DNA from: a virus
Direction: 5' to 3' (one strand)
Length of the DNA stretch: 64,000 nucleotides
IMG/VR virus record: IMGVR_UViG_3300017991_000062
Coordinates: 1-64,000 of that record
The notes beneath the pieces are model-generated. The model was not told where the DNA came from, ran no database searches, and saw only the letters and a program-made list of their open reading frames with translations. The position numbers were made by a program, and so were the translations under genes. Of this stretch, positions 1-7,641 are shown piece after piece (positions within the stretch are counted from its first letter, which is position 1; every line of letters starts with the position of its first letter).

Positions 1-14
1 CGAGCTGGTGCCGC

Positions 15-317
15 GTGTCCGCTGACCGGGCATCGACCAGGGCGGCCGGCCTGAAGCGGAAGCGGAACTGGACACCAGCCCGGCCGTGCGTCGGTTGCGG
101 GTACTGCTGCCTCGTTGCGAGGTGTGCGACCGGGCAGTCCTACGAGCTAATCACAACCGGCAAGGTCAGCGGGCCGGCGTGCCCCTACCTCACCCACAAC
201 GGCGCCCGCTACCGTTGCGCCATCGCCGACAGGCTCGGCGAAGCTCTCGCCATCGGTGCCGGGTGTTCGTCGCCGCTGAACACCGAGCGGCGCCGGATGC
301 TCGGAGAGGTGGAGTGA
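15..317 (+). CDS. Small cysteine-rich (YkgJ-like metal-binding) protein, possibly 5'-partial
   Basis: This 100-residue protein carries a CxxCGYCC cluster at about residues 25-32, with further cysteines in CATG, ACPY, YRCA and GCSS contexts. That spacing resembles the YkgJ family of putative zinc- or iron-chelating proteins; no substrate can be inferred. The GTG at 15 is the first start in the window, but the frame stays open to base 1, so the true start may lie outside. Its stop overlaps the GTG of the next gene (GTGA), suggesting translational coupling. Confidence 0.6.
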   Translation: MSADRASTRAAGLKRKRNWTPARPCVGCGYCCLVARCATGQSYELITTGKVSGPACPYLTHNGARYRCAIADRLGEALAIGAGCSSPLNTERRRMLGEVE

Positions 318-907
318 AGCTCGACGAGCTACGCAAGCGCTATGCTCGCGGCCGGCCCAGGCCAAAGGCCGGGTCGAAACCGGCAGCAGAGCCGAAGGCC
401 GAGGCCAAGCCGAAGAGGGCTGTGTCGCCGGTCGACACCAGCGAACTCGGAACCAGGAATGCTCTGTGGCCGGTTCCGAGCGCGGCCGACTACCTAGGAC
501 GCGACGTGCGCAAGAGCGGGGCGTACCTGCTCGCGCTCCAGGAATGCATCATCGAGCGCACGAAGGCGGCGGCTAGCCGTTTCGAGTTTGAACCACTGCA
601 CAGCGCCACCCTCGCCGGGCTCCTCGCGCGCGAGTTACAGAACGTGATGGCGGGGGTGGTTCATTCGTCGCCCGGGTGGGCGATAGCCAAGATGCGGGAG
701 TATGGCCTGGGCATCTTCGTTATTCGGTTGCACGACGACAACGACGGCCTCGGTCATGCCGGGATGGTGCTGGAGGACAAGGAACCGCGGAGGTGTAACG
801 TCGCCGGGGCTGTGTTCAAGGCCCGCGACCACTACGACGGCGCGGCCACGCTCATCGAGCCGGCTGACGATGGCAGCCTGGAGATCCACTTCAGCGCGAA
901 GGTGTGA
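314..907 (+). CDS. Hypothetical protein with Lys/Pro/Ala-rich N-terminus
   Basis: I do not recognise this 197-residue protein. The start is the GTG overlapping the previous stop by four bases. An N-terminal stretch of about 45 residues is rich in Arg, Lys, Pro and Ala and is probably disordered. The rest looks like an alpha/beta globular domain, with alternating hydrophobics such as GLGIFVIRLHDD and EIHFSAKV. There is no membrane segment or known catalytic motif. It belongs to the rightward small-gene operon leading to the clamp gene. Confidence 0.6.
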   Translation: MKLDELRKRYARGRPRPKAGSKPAAEPKAEAKPKRAVSPVDTSELGTRNALWPVPSAADYLGRDVRKSGAYLLALQECIIERTKAAASRFEFEPLHSATLAGLLARELQNVMAGVVHSSPGWAIAKMREYGLGIFVIRLHDDNDGLGHAGMVLEDKEPRRCNVAGAVFKARDHYDGAATLIEPADDGSLEIHFSAKV

Positions 908-954
908 CCGCGGCCTGGCGGCGGAAGTTAGAACTGTCAGGTGGAGGTGAGAAG

Positions 955-1404
955 ATGAGTAGCGAATGGCGCGTGGTGCTGGTGCTGGTCGGGATCGTGA
1001 GCTTCATCGGCCTGGGCTTCCTCACGGCCATGCGGCGGAAGCGGCGCGGCGACCCGCCCGGCGAGTTCATGGACGAGGCGTGGGAGTGGCTGACGAACCT
1101 GCTCGCATTCTTCGTTTTCGTGGCTTCGCTGACCGGGTGGATGGTCGACGCGGATGCGCGCTCCTCGATCCTGGGGTTCACCCTGGGCGGCGTGATGTGG
1201 CTCTCGGTGCGCATGTCCAAGCTCCTGCGCAAGCTGAATGCCGGGACGGTGCTGGTGCTGCCGAAGCAGGTGGCCGACAAGTGCGAGAAGGTGAAGACGA
1301 CGGTGTTCCTCTCGAAGCGCGTGTTGGAGGAGGCGGCCGAGGCGTCCAAGGAGTGTTGCGAGCTTCGGCCAGAGCCCAAGGACGGCGAGGAGGGCTCGCC
1401 GTGA
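955..1404 (+). CDS. Small membrane protein, two or three TM segments
   Basis: This 149-residue protein starts at an ATG preceded by a strong GGAGGTGA site at 943-950. Hydrophobic segments lie at about residues 6-24 (VVLVLVGIVSFIGLGFL), 45-62 (LLAFFVFVASLTGWMV) and weakly near 73-85. A short RRKRR cluster after the first segment favours the positive-inside rule. The C-terminal half is charged and helical, probably cytoplasmic. Its role is unknown; small phage membrane proteins of this kind include holins and superinfection proteins, but nothing here decides that. It overlaps the next gene by GTGA. Confidence 0.6.
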   Translation: MSSEWRVVLVLVGIVSFIGLGFLTAMRRKRRGDPPGEFMDEAWEWLTNLLAFFVFVASLTGWMVDADARSSILGFTLGGVMWLSVRMSKLLRKLNAGTVLVLPKQVADKCEKVKTTVFLSKRVLEEAAEASKECCELRPEPKDGEEGSP

Positions 1405-1679
1405 CGACCGTCATGTTCGACGATCTGACTCGGGCGCAGCGGCTCGCGGTCGAGGACGCGATCCAGAAGCTCATCACCACCTACCTCACTTCGCTATTGC
1501 CCGGCGTGGACAGCCGGGCAGATGACATCATCGACGGCCTGGAGCAGCTCGCTCGCGACCTGAAGGCGCGCGGCCTGCTCGCACCAGCCGACGAGGCCCG
1601 CGTCCGCGAGTTGCGGGCGATGGTGAACCGCGCGAGCTTCGGGCTTGCGCCTGACCGGGAGGACCCATGTTCCGAGTAG
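1401..1679 (+). CDS. Small helical hypothetical protein
   Basis: This is a 92-residue, largely alpha-helical protein beginning at a GTG that overlaps the upstream TGA. An ATG twelve bases further in (1413) is an alternative start. No domain is recognised. Its 3' end overlaps the start of the sliding-clamp gene by 13 bases, so the two are probably translationally coupled. A small DNA-replication accessory role would fit the position, but that is only inference from context. Confidence 0.55.
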   Translation: MTTVMFDDLTRAQRLAVEDAIQKLITTYLTSLLPGVDSRADDIIDGLEQLARDLKARGLLAPADEARVRELRAMVNRASFGLAPDREDPCSE

Positions 1680-2839
1680 ACCAGCGCGAGTTCTACCAGG
1701 CGCTCGAAGCCGTGCGCCTCGCAGCGGGGAAGGCGGGGTACATCCCCATCGCCGAGCACGTCCACCTCGACGCCGAGTCGGGTGGCCTGGTGCTGACGTG
1801 CACGGACCTGGAGGTGCGTCTCTCCACCACCATCGACGCGGACGGGAAGGGCGAGATGCTGCTCCCGGTGCGCAAGCTGGCCAAGATGGTGAAGCCCACG
1901 GGGAAGCGCAGCCGGCCGGTGTCGGTCGGGCGCGACAGCGACACCGGCAAGCCGCGGCTCCACATCGACGGCGCGGTGGTGCGCTTCCAGGCCGAGGGCG
2001 TGAAGGACGACTGGCCGACGCCTGCGAAGGTGGATTGGCAGCCGGCCGCGACCTACGACGCCGGGGAGGTGCAGCGCGCCCTCAAGTTTCTCATGCCGGC
2101 GGTGTGCAAGGACGAGTCCCGGCCGTCCCTGTGCCGGGTGGTGTGGCGCGGTGACCTCGCCGTGGTCACGGACGGCCACCGGATGCACGTCGTCCACCTG
2201 GGCACCGACTCCCACAAGCCGGTCTACCAGGCCAGGGCGCAGGCCGCGATCCTGCTCAAGCTCTTGCGGCCTTGCGACGGGCCGGTCAAGCTGGCCGGCT
2301 CGGACGACGGCGCCGACACGAAGTTCTCTGGCGGCTCCCGCTTCCTGTGGCTCTCGCACGAGCTGACCTCGCGGGTCGCGGATGGCGAGTTCCCCGACCA
2401 CGAGCAGGTGATACCGCGCGACTCGGCTCCCGGCGTCCTGCTGAAGCTGGAGCGGGAGTGCCTGCTGACCAAGCTGAAGAAGGCCGAGCAGATGTTCGAC
2501 GGGATGGTCACCCGGCTCGACTTCAACGGCGGCGCCTCCCTCAAGCTCACAGCGATGGACCACCACACCGTCACCGGGGCCTCGGCCGAGTGGGACATCC
2601 CGAACGCCGGGGTGGAGGACACCCGCCTGGACCACAAGCCCGACTCCGAGGTGGAGGGCGACGAGCCCGACGAGCGCCACCGCGGCCAGCCCGTCACCGT
2701 GTACGTGGAGGGGCGCTACCTGCGTGACGCCCTGCTCGACGGCGAGGTGGAGGTCAAGCTGAAGCTGACCGGCTCGCTGACTCCGGTGCACCTGCGCAGC
2801 GGCGTCTTCGAGAGCGTCATCATGCCGCGGAGGTGCTAG
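1667..2839 (+). CDS. DNA polymerase III beta-clamp (DnaN)-like processivity factor
   Basis: This 390-residue protein has the length and three-part layout of bacterial beta sliding clamps (about 366 residues in E. coli). It starts MFRVDQREFYQALEAV. A VVTDGHRMHVV stretch (about 167-177) corresponds to the clamp's conserved ATDGHRLA-type motif in the middle domain. It ends FESVIMPRRC, matching the clamp C-terminal VIMPMRL-type tail. As a clamp it would encircle DNA and tether the replicative polymerase; the polymerase gene is not in this window. An acidic insert near 325-340 (DSEVEGDEPDE) is extra relative to the family. Most tailed phages either lack a clamp or use a T4-type one, so a bacterial-type clamp is notable. 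Confidence 0.85.
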   Translation: MFRVDQREFYQALEAVRLAAGKAGYIPIAEHVHLDAESGGLVLTCTDLEVRLSTTIDADGKGEMLLPVRKLAKMVKPTGKRSRPVSVGRDSDTGKPRLHIDGAVVRFQAEGVKDDWPTPAKVDWQPAATYDAGEVQRALKFLMPAVCKDESRPSLCRVVWRGDLAVVTDGHRMHVVHLGTDSHKPVYQARAQAAILLKLLRPCDGPVKLAGSDDGADTKFSGGSRFLWLSHELTSRVADGEFPDHEQVIPRDSAPGVLLKLERECLLTKLKKAEQMFDGMVTRLDFNGGASLKLTAMDHHTVTGASAEWDIPNAGVEDTRLDHKPDSEVEGDEPDERHRGQPVTVYVEGRYLRDALLDGEVEVKLKLTGSLTPVHLRSGVFESVIMPRRC

Positions 2840-2841
2840 CG

Positions 2842-3213
2842 ATGGCTGACCGCAAGCTGTTCGAGGTTCGCGCCGCGCTGCCCGAGGACGTCGGCGTGAC
2901 CGACATGGCCACCTATATCCGCGACTGGGTTCGCCGCGGCCGTGGCAGCCTGACGCCCGACGACCCGCTGTTCCACCTGAACCCGGAGAGCGTCACCGTG
3001 CGGCCGGCGGGCCAGCGCAAGCCTGACGAGGCCAGGATGCGCAAGGTGCGCGGCTGCCGCGGCTGCCCGTTCGCGTGGTCGAGCATGGGGCGCCCGTGGA
3101 AGGTGTGCTCCATCGACCCGGATGAGCGGAGCATCCACCTCGACCGCAAGGCGCCCCCGTCCTGGTGCCGGCTGCGCACCGGGCCGTTCAGCGTCAGCCT
3201 GGTGACGACGTGA
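2842..3213 (+). CDS. Hypothetical protein with C-terminal Cys cluster
   Basis: This 123-residue protein starts at the ATG two bases after the clamp stop, with the AGGTG inside the clamp's last codons serving as ribosome site. It contains CRGCPFAW (about 74-81) followed by single cysteines in KVCSID and SWCRLR, a plausible zinc site. No family is recognised. Position directly after the clamp suggests a nucleic-acid-related accessory role, but this is unproven. It overlaps the next gene by GTGA. Confidence 0.55.
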   Translation: MADRKLFEVRAALPEDVGVTDMATYIRDWVRRGRGSLTPDDPLFHLNPESVTVRPAGQRKPDEARMRKVRGCRGCPFAWSSMGRPWKVCSIDPDERSIHLDRKAPPSWCRLRTGPFSVSLVTT

Positions 3214-3590
3214 GCCGTGACGGCATCGACGCCGACCTGGCGCGCGAGGCCAAGGCGTGTCAGAAGTCGAAGTGGCTCACCCCCGACCTTCAGCACTGGT
3301 ACTTCTTCGCGCTCTACCGGCTCGTCCCGAGCACGTATCTCGACGTCCGCATCCTGCCGACGTTCGACGTGCGCCTGCGCAATCCGCAGACTGGCCGGAA
3401 GGTGACCGTGCCCTTGGGCGTATTCGCTGACCGTGACCTGGAGCGGGCGCACAGCCGGGTCCGCGGCTACCTCGACAAGCTGACCACCCGGAAGCAGGGC
3501 GCAGCGACGACCAGCTCGCCACCAGAGCCCGAACGACCCAAGCCACGTAGAAAGCGGCCTCCGATACAGCGTCGGCGTCCAGGCGCCTGA
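3210..3590 (+). CDS. Hypothetical protein
   Basis: This 126-residue protein starts at a GTG overlapping the upstream stop. The first about 95 residues form an alpha/beta domain with an aromatic stretch (LQHWYFFALYRLVP). The last about 30 are a basic, proline-rich tail (RPKPRRKRPPIQRRRPGA) that could contact nucleic acid. I do not recognise a family. It is the last small gene before the amidotransferase-QueC gene, which begins 58 bases downstream. Confidence 0.55.
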   Translation: MSRDGIDADLAREAKACQKSKWLTPDLQHWYFFALYRLVPSTYLDVRILPTFDVRLRNPQTGRKVTVPLGVFADRDLERAHSRVRGYLDKLTTRKQGAATTSSPPEPERPKPRRKRPPIQRRRPGA

Positions 3591-3648
3591 CCACGGGGCC
3601 TTGACAGGAACGCAGGCATGCCCGAGCATCGGGCAGCAAGGAGGAGCG

Positions 3649-5142
3649 ATGTGCACACTGGGAGGGTTCGTCAGGACGACAGCGCGGGGCTTCGACTACG
3701 GGATGGTGAAGCGGATCGTGGAAGGCATCGACCTCCGCGGCCGTGACTCCTTCGGCGTGGTGGCCTGGTATGGCAAGCTCGACGGCTTTCGCCGGTACTG
3801 GTTCACGGACAAGGCCGCGCTCATGCCCACCGTCCAGAACATGATTTCGGAGGGTGCGCGGGCGGTGATGCTGGTCGGCCGCGCCATCCCGGCGGCCGAG
3901 CGAGTCGACGGCGTGAACCACGAGCGCGACACGCAGCCCTTCATCGCGGGCGGCATCGCCGTCGCCCACAACGGGCTCATCAGCAACGACGCCGAGCTGC
4001 GCGAGGAGCTGCACCTCTCCGACCTGTCGCCCGTGGATACCGCGGTCCTGCCCTACCTATTCGCGCAGAGCGGCGACTACCTGGAGCAGGTGGAGAAGCT
4101 GGAGGGCTCGTTCGCCCTCGCGGTGCTGGACTCGATGGACGCGAAGCTGCGCCTGGCGACCAACTTCATGCCGCTGTGGATGTACGGTGACGGCGGCTGT
4201 ATCTACTGGGGCTCGGACCAGAGGCAGAGCCCCGACCACCTGGAGCGCGTGCCCTACCACTCGGTCGTCACTATCAACCTCGACACGGGCGAGCAGCACG
4301 AGGCCCGGCTCCTGAACGAGCTGCACCCCGACCGGGTGGTGGTGGTGTGCTCGGGCGGGATGGACAGCTCCACGACGGCCGTGCTCTACAAGGCCCTCGG
4401 CTACGAGGTGGACCTGGTTCACTTCCGCTACGGCCAGCACGCCGAGGAGGTGGAGGAGTGGGCCACGGCCAAGCTCGCCGAGCACCTGGGCGTCCACCGG
4501 GTCAGCCTGGAGATGCGCGACGTGTTCGCCCAGGCCAGCGAGTCGCTCCTGCTCCGAGCCCACGGCCGGATGAGCGAGGAGGAGCGGGCCAAGCTGCGGC
4601 ACCTGGACATGGAGTCGACCATGTCCTACGTCGGCGCCCGCAACCTCGTCTTCAGCTCCATCGCCATGAGCATCGCCGAGTCGGTGGGCGCGGCCACGGT
4701 CGCCCTCGGGCTCAACATCGACGACAGCTCGTATCCCGATAACAACGTCACCTTCCTCGACGAGCTGACCGACGTGGGCAGCGTGGCCCTCAACTGGCAC
4801 AAGCGGGTCCGCATCCGAGCCCCGTTCGTGCACCTCACGAAGAAGGAGATCCTGGAGGTCGCCCTGGCCATCGGGGCGCCACTCGACCTCCACGCCTCCT
4901 GCTACTACCCGGAGTTCGAGGGCGACGGCCTGGCCTACTGCGGGGCGTGCGGCTGCGACAAGCTGCGCGAGTTCTCGTTTCGCGCCCTGGGCCTCATCGA
5001 CCCCGTACCGTATCGCGGTATCCGCGACTGGTCGGGCTGCCAGGACGTGAACGATGCTCGCCCCGACTACCTACGACGACGCAAGCACCTCGCCGTCCTG
5101 CGGCCCGAGCAGGTGCCCTATATCAACTTCATGGTGCTGTAG
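3649..5142 (+). CDS. queC: Glutamine amidotransferase-QueC fusion (preQ0 / ADG synthase)
   Basis: A 497-residue two-domain enzyme. Residues 1 to about 210 are a class II glutamine amidotransferase: the catalytic Cys2 directly follows the initiator Met, and RGRDSFG and HNGLISND (about 107-114) match the glutamine-binding loops of that fold. Residues about 225-470 are QueC. They have the P-loop SGGMDSS at 235-241 and a C-terminal zinc site (SCY at 417, then YCGACGCDK at 430-438). QueC converts 7-carboxy-7-deazaguanine, through the amide ADG, to preQ0 using ATP and ammonia; the fused domain would supply ammonia from glutamine. Gat-QueC fusions have been described in phages with deazaguanine DNA. 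The start is chosen by GGAGGAG at 3640-3646 and the need for Cys2. The queD, queE, folE and dpdA partners lie at 21269-25681. Confidence 0.93.
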   Translation: MCTLGGFVRTTARGFDYGMVKRIVEGIDLRGRDSFGVVAWYGKLDGFRRYWFTDKAALMPTVQNMISEGARAVMLVGRAIPAAERVDGVNHERDTQPFIAGGIAVAHNGLISNDAELREELHLSDLSPVDTAVLPYLFAQSGDYLEQVEKLEGSFALAVLDSMDAKLRLATNFMPLWMYGDGGCIYWGSDQRQSPDHLERVPYHSVVTINLDTGEQHEARLLNELHPDRVVVVCSGGMDSSTTAVLYKALGYEVDLVHFRYGQHAEEVEEWATAKLAEHLGVHRVSLEMRDVFAQASESLLLRAHGRMSEEERAKLRHLDMESTMSYVGARNLVFSSIAMSIAESVGAATVALGLNIDDSSYPDNNVTFLDELTDVGSVALNWHKRVRIRAPFVHLTKKEILEVALAIGAPLDLHASCYYPEFEGDGLAYCGACGCDKLREFSFRALGLIDPVPYRGIRDWSGCQDVNDARPDYLRRRKHLAVLRPEQVPYINFMVL

Positions 5143-5163
5143 GGGAACCGAGTAGGTGGGGAA

Positions 5164-5209
5164 GCCCCGGGGCGGGTGACCCGGCAGGACGCCGGGGCCG
5201 CCCCGGGGC
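5164..5209. terminator. Bidirectional nested-hairpin terminator between convergent genes
   Basis: A perfect 12-bp inverted repeat (GCCCCGGGGCGG at 5164-5175 with its complement at 5198-5209) encloses a second perfect 6-bp stem (5180-5185 with 5191-5196, loop AGGAC). It fills the 75-bp gap between the stop of the amidotransferase-QueC gene and the stop of the leftward gene at 5218. There is no U-tract on either side, so it may terminate weakly or mainly protect 3' ends. Placement between two converging stops supports a terminator role. Confidence 0.7.
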
Positions 5210-5217
5210 GGTAGGTG

Positions 5218-6117
5218 CTACGCGCAGGCGGTCCAGCTCTTGTCGGCCTGCTGAAGCAGCCGGCCGGCCTTGGCCTCGCGGCGCAGGGCGTCGAAGACGC
5301 GCACGTACTGCCAGGAGCGGGGCTGCGGCTTGAAGGTGGGCAGCACACCCGCGAGGTCCGCGTTCTCCAGGATGCTGTCGAGCACGGCCTTCGCCGGCAT
5401 CGGCTTCTTCTCCAGCATGATTGCCAGCCGGCAGAGGTCGTCCAGCACGTCGCGCTCGGCCTTGGGCAGCGTGACCGCGTTGCCCTTGGGCTTCGGGGCG
5501 GTCTTGGCCGGCGCCTCGTCGGCGGGGGGCGGCGGCGCGACTGCGTCGTCCTTCGCGGTGGCGGCGAGCACGTCCTCGGGGATGTCGCCGAGCGACTCGC
5601 TGTGCTGGTAGGTGGCGAGGAAGACGTAGTCGGTGAAGTTGACGTCCGTCTCGTAGCTCCACACCAGCCCGACAGCCTCCAGCTTGGACAGGGCGCCGTT
5701 GACGGCGAGGGGCTTGCAGCCCAGGGTCTTTGCCACGTCCTCGGCGGTGACGTCGGTGAAGCCGGGCTCGGCGTAGAGGCCGGCGTGGATGGCGTCGTAG
5801 ACGCGGCGGCTGAAGCCCGGCAGGGCGGCGCGGCGTGCGATGACCTCGTCGATGTCCTTCGGGGGCTGCGGGCCGCCGACCGGCACCGGGCCGACCGTGG
5901 CCTCGGGCTCGGGGGCGGCCTCGGCGTCGTGGTCCACGCCGGGGCGGGTGAGCACGTCGTTGATGCAGGGGCCGCCTTCGACCAGGGCGCAGCCGATGTG
6001 CCCTTCGGCGCAGGTGGCCTGATTCAGCTTGCGCTCCGTGCGGCGGATGTACTCGCGGCACTGGCCCACGGTGGCGCTCCCGTCGTCGATCTTGGAAATC
6101 AGTTCGGCGTTCTTCAT
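5218..6117 (-). CDS. Hypothetical protein with winged-helix-like core
   Basis: This 299-residue leftward protein starts at an ATG preceded by GGAGGACAAG. Residues about 95-165 look like a winged helix-turn-helix (VTAEDVAKTLGCKPLAVNGA then LSKLEAVGLVW). Residues about 225-295 may hold a second helical, wHTH-like unit. A Pro/Ala-rich linker (about 190-215) separates them. Two cysteines near 36 and 43, plus C51, could bind metal. It is the first gene of a unit driven by the promoter at 6165-6193. A DNA-binding or regulatory role is inferred from the fold pattern only. Confidence 0.6.
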   Translation of the reverse strand: MKNAELISKIDDGSATVGQCREYIRRTERKLNQATCAEGHIGCALVEGGPCINDVLTRPGVDHDAEAAPEPEATVGPVPVGGPQPPKDIDEVIARRAALPGFSRRVYDAIHAGLYAEPGFTDVTAEDVAKTLGCKPLAVNGALSKLEAVGLVWSYETDVNFTDYVFLATYQHSESLGDIPEDVLAATAKDDAVAPPPPADEAPAKTAPKPKGNAVTLPKAERDVLDDLCRLAIMLEKKPMPAKAVLDSILENADLAGVLPTFKPQPRSWQYVRVFDALRREAKAGRLLQQADKSWTACA

Positions 6118-6164
6118 CTTGTCCTCCTGGGTTCCTGTGTCCTGGGGTTCGTAAGCATGGCCCC

Positions 6165-6193
6165 AAGGTAGGATGAGTCATTCGGCATGTCAA
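6165..6193 (-). promoter_or_regulatory. Leftward sigma70-type promoter, copy A
   Basis: Read on the minus strand: -35 TTGACA (6188-6193), a 17-base spacer, then -10 TACCTT (6165-6170). It is about 48 bases upstream of the 6117 start. The same -35 with identical flanks recurs in copy B at 9480-9508, which is strong support. An AT-rich, A/T-tract region lies directly upstream of the -35 and could be an UP element. Confidence 0.8.
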
Positions 6194-6240
6194 CCCCGAG
6201 GTTTAACTTTTTTTATTTCCCAAGAAATTCCGTCGTGTTC
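6186..6240 (-). repeat. Promoter-cassette repeat, copy A
   Basis: This 55-bp block, containing the -35 box and everything upstream of it, is nearly identical to 9501-9555. Shared blocks are a 25-base core around GAGGTTTAAC and, further upstream, CCGTCGTGTTC. The middle stays T-rich although it has diverged in sequence. Conservation outside the core promoter suggests a regulator or UP-element binding site. The remaining 123 bp (6241-6363) up to the next gene show no coding potential or strong structure. Confidence 0.75.
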
Positions 6241-6363
6241 TGGATCGCGATTTTTGTAGCGAAAGCCGCGGCGCCTGGCGAAACAGCGTGTCGGCGCCGA
6301 AATGCGGAATGATGCCGCTCGCTTCCGCTGCGAAAACCTGCAAGTTGACGGAATTGCTAGGGT

Positions 6364-6846
6364 CTACAGATACCCGCGTGGGGTGGGCTCCCAGGGGCCG
6401 TGGTGCCCGTGGGCCAGGGTGGCGCGGGCAGCCTCGACCCGCGTGTAGCGCGTGCACTCCTCCGGGTCGATGCTGCCGAGCAGGTAGAACAGCGCGGCCG
6501 GCCCGTCGAAGTCTTGGGACGGGTCGAACACCTGGACGATCTCGACGTGGGCTCGCCGAGCCGGGTCGGCGCGCTTCAGCTCTGCCGGCACTTCCAGGGG
6601 GAGGGTGAGGGTGTACTCGCACCAGGCGTGACCGTAGCGAGCCGCTGGAGGCCGATTGAGCCTCGGATAGCCATGCACCAGGACCGCGGTCGGTTCGTCT
6701 CGCAGGCGGCCGACCAGGAGCGCCTCGGCGGCCTGGTCGTAGCAGCGACCGGCGCGGTCCAGCGGCTCCGTGGTGATGGCCGGCTTGGAGTAGGTGCGGC
6801 GGCTCGAACTCGTCTTACGGCCTGGCGACGGAGTCATGGCCGTCAC
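6364..6846 (-). CDS. Hypothetical protein with VLVHG...GHAW motif
   Basis: This 160-residue leftward protein begins at a GTG overlapping the upstream TGA by four bases; an ATG nine bases in (6837) is an alternative. The core has CYDQAAEALLVGRL, then AVLVHGYPRL and YGHAWCEYTL. I recall this VHG...GHAW layout from small conserved phage proteins of unknown function. The paired His residues and Cys look like potential active-site or metal residues, but no activity can be assigned. The basic, Ser-rich N-terminus is probably disordered. Confidence 0.6.
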   Translation of the reverse strand: MTAMTPSPGRKTSSSRRTYSKPAITTEPLDRAGRCYDQAAEALLVGRLRDEPTAVLVHGYPRLNRPPAARYGHAWCEYTLTLPLEVPAELKRADPARRAHVEIVQVFDPSQDFDGPAALFYLLGSIDPEECTRYTRVEAARATLAHGHHGPWEPTPRGYL

Positions 6847-7442
6847 CCCACCGGGCAGTTTGCGAGCAGGTCGTCGGCCTCGGTGCGGGCATCCTCGACC
6901 CACGCCTCGCGGAGGTTGGCCAGCTCCTCGTCCACGTCCTTGTCCGTGGCCTCGTCGTCCAGGCTGTCGCGGGCCTCCTCGCGCTTGCTCTCCTCGTCCC
7001 AGTCCTCGTTCGGCTCCCAGCCGTCCAGCTCCTCGGCCCAGGACTCCAGCTCGCTGGCCCGCTCCTCGTTCTCCTCGGCGATGGGGCTGCCCTCGGCGGT
7101 CTCGTTGATGGCGTCGGCGGCGTCCTGGTACTCCTGGCCGACCTCGCGGATGCGCTCGGCGGCCTCGGAGAGGTAGCCCTTCAGGTCCTCGATGTCGACC
7201 CCGTCCCAGTCGTGGATATTCTGCTCGCCGTCCTCCTGGGCCGCGTAGACCTCGGAGAGCTTCGACTGGGTCAGCTCGCTCGCCCGGGGGTTGCACTCGG
7301 CCTTCATGCAGCGGACGTGCCGCCCACCGTAGCGGAACTCCCAGTAGCGGTACGCGCTGCCGACCGGCAGCGGGGCTCCGCAACGTCCACAGGCCCCCTG
7401 GTCCTTGCGGCACTTCTTCACGTGGTTGACTCTCGGCATCAT
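6843..7442 (-). CDS. Zinc-ribbon acidic coiled-coil protein
   Basis: This 199-residue protein has an N-terminal zinc-ribbon-like part, with CGRCGAP (about 18-24) and later C45 and C51 (RCMKAEC). It is followed by a very acidic, helical C-terminal two-thirds rich in Glu, Asp and Ala with heptad-like spacing. Tandem ATGs at 7442 and 7439 follow GGGGTGA; either may be used. The function is unknown. Strong negative charge is common in DNA-mimic and anti-restriction proteins, but there is no direct evidence for that here. Confidence 0.6.
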   Translation of the reverse strand: MMPRVNHVKKCRKDQGACGRCGAPLPVGSAYRYWEFRYGGRHVRCMKAECNPRASELTQSKLSEVYAAQEDGEQNIHDWDGVDIEDLKGYLSEAAERIREVGQEYQDAADAINETAEGSPIAEENEERASELESWAEELDGWEPNEDWDEESKREEARDSLDDEATDKDVDEELANLREAWVEDARTEADDLLANCPVG

Positions 7443-7453
7443 TCACCCCTTCT

Positions 7454-7624
7454 CTAGCGCTGCGCGCTGTTCGTGTACGTGACCTGGTAGTCCTTGTCGG
7501 TCGATGGGCAGGTGCAGAGCTGCGTCACGCGGCCCGGCCCCTTCCCTTTCGGCTCGATGGTGTGCGATTGACCGCAGTGTGGGCAGCGCGGAACGGTCAT
7601 CGTCTGGTTTGTGTTGTTCGGCAT
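7454..7624 (-). CDS. 56-residue zinc-ribbon protein
   Basis: This short leftward gene has a GGAGGG site eight to nine bases before the ATG and a 56-residue product. It begins MPNNTNQTMTVPRCPHCGQS and later has QLCTCPSTD. The two pairs CPHC and CTC give a compact zinc ribbon. It ends 12 bases before the 7442 start of the next gene, so it is in the same transcript. The role is unknown; single zinc ribbons of this size often bind nucleic acid or partner proteins. Confidence 0.65.
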   Translation of the reverse strand: MPNNTNQTMTVPRCPHCGQSHTIEPKGKGPGRVTQLCTCPSTDKDYQVTYTNSAQR

Positions 7625-7641
7625 CGTTTGGTCCCTCCGCA

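Noticed and set aside
3591-3648. TTGACA at 3601-3606 before the amidotransferase-QueC gene, and a possible preQ1-type riboswitch
   Set aside because: No acceptable -10 lies 16-18 bases downstream, and the short GCCCGA/TCGGGC hairpin lacks the pseudoknot-forming A-rich tail of preQ1 aptamers.
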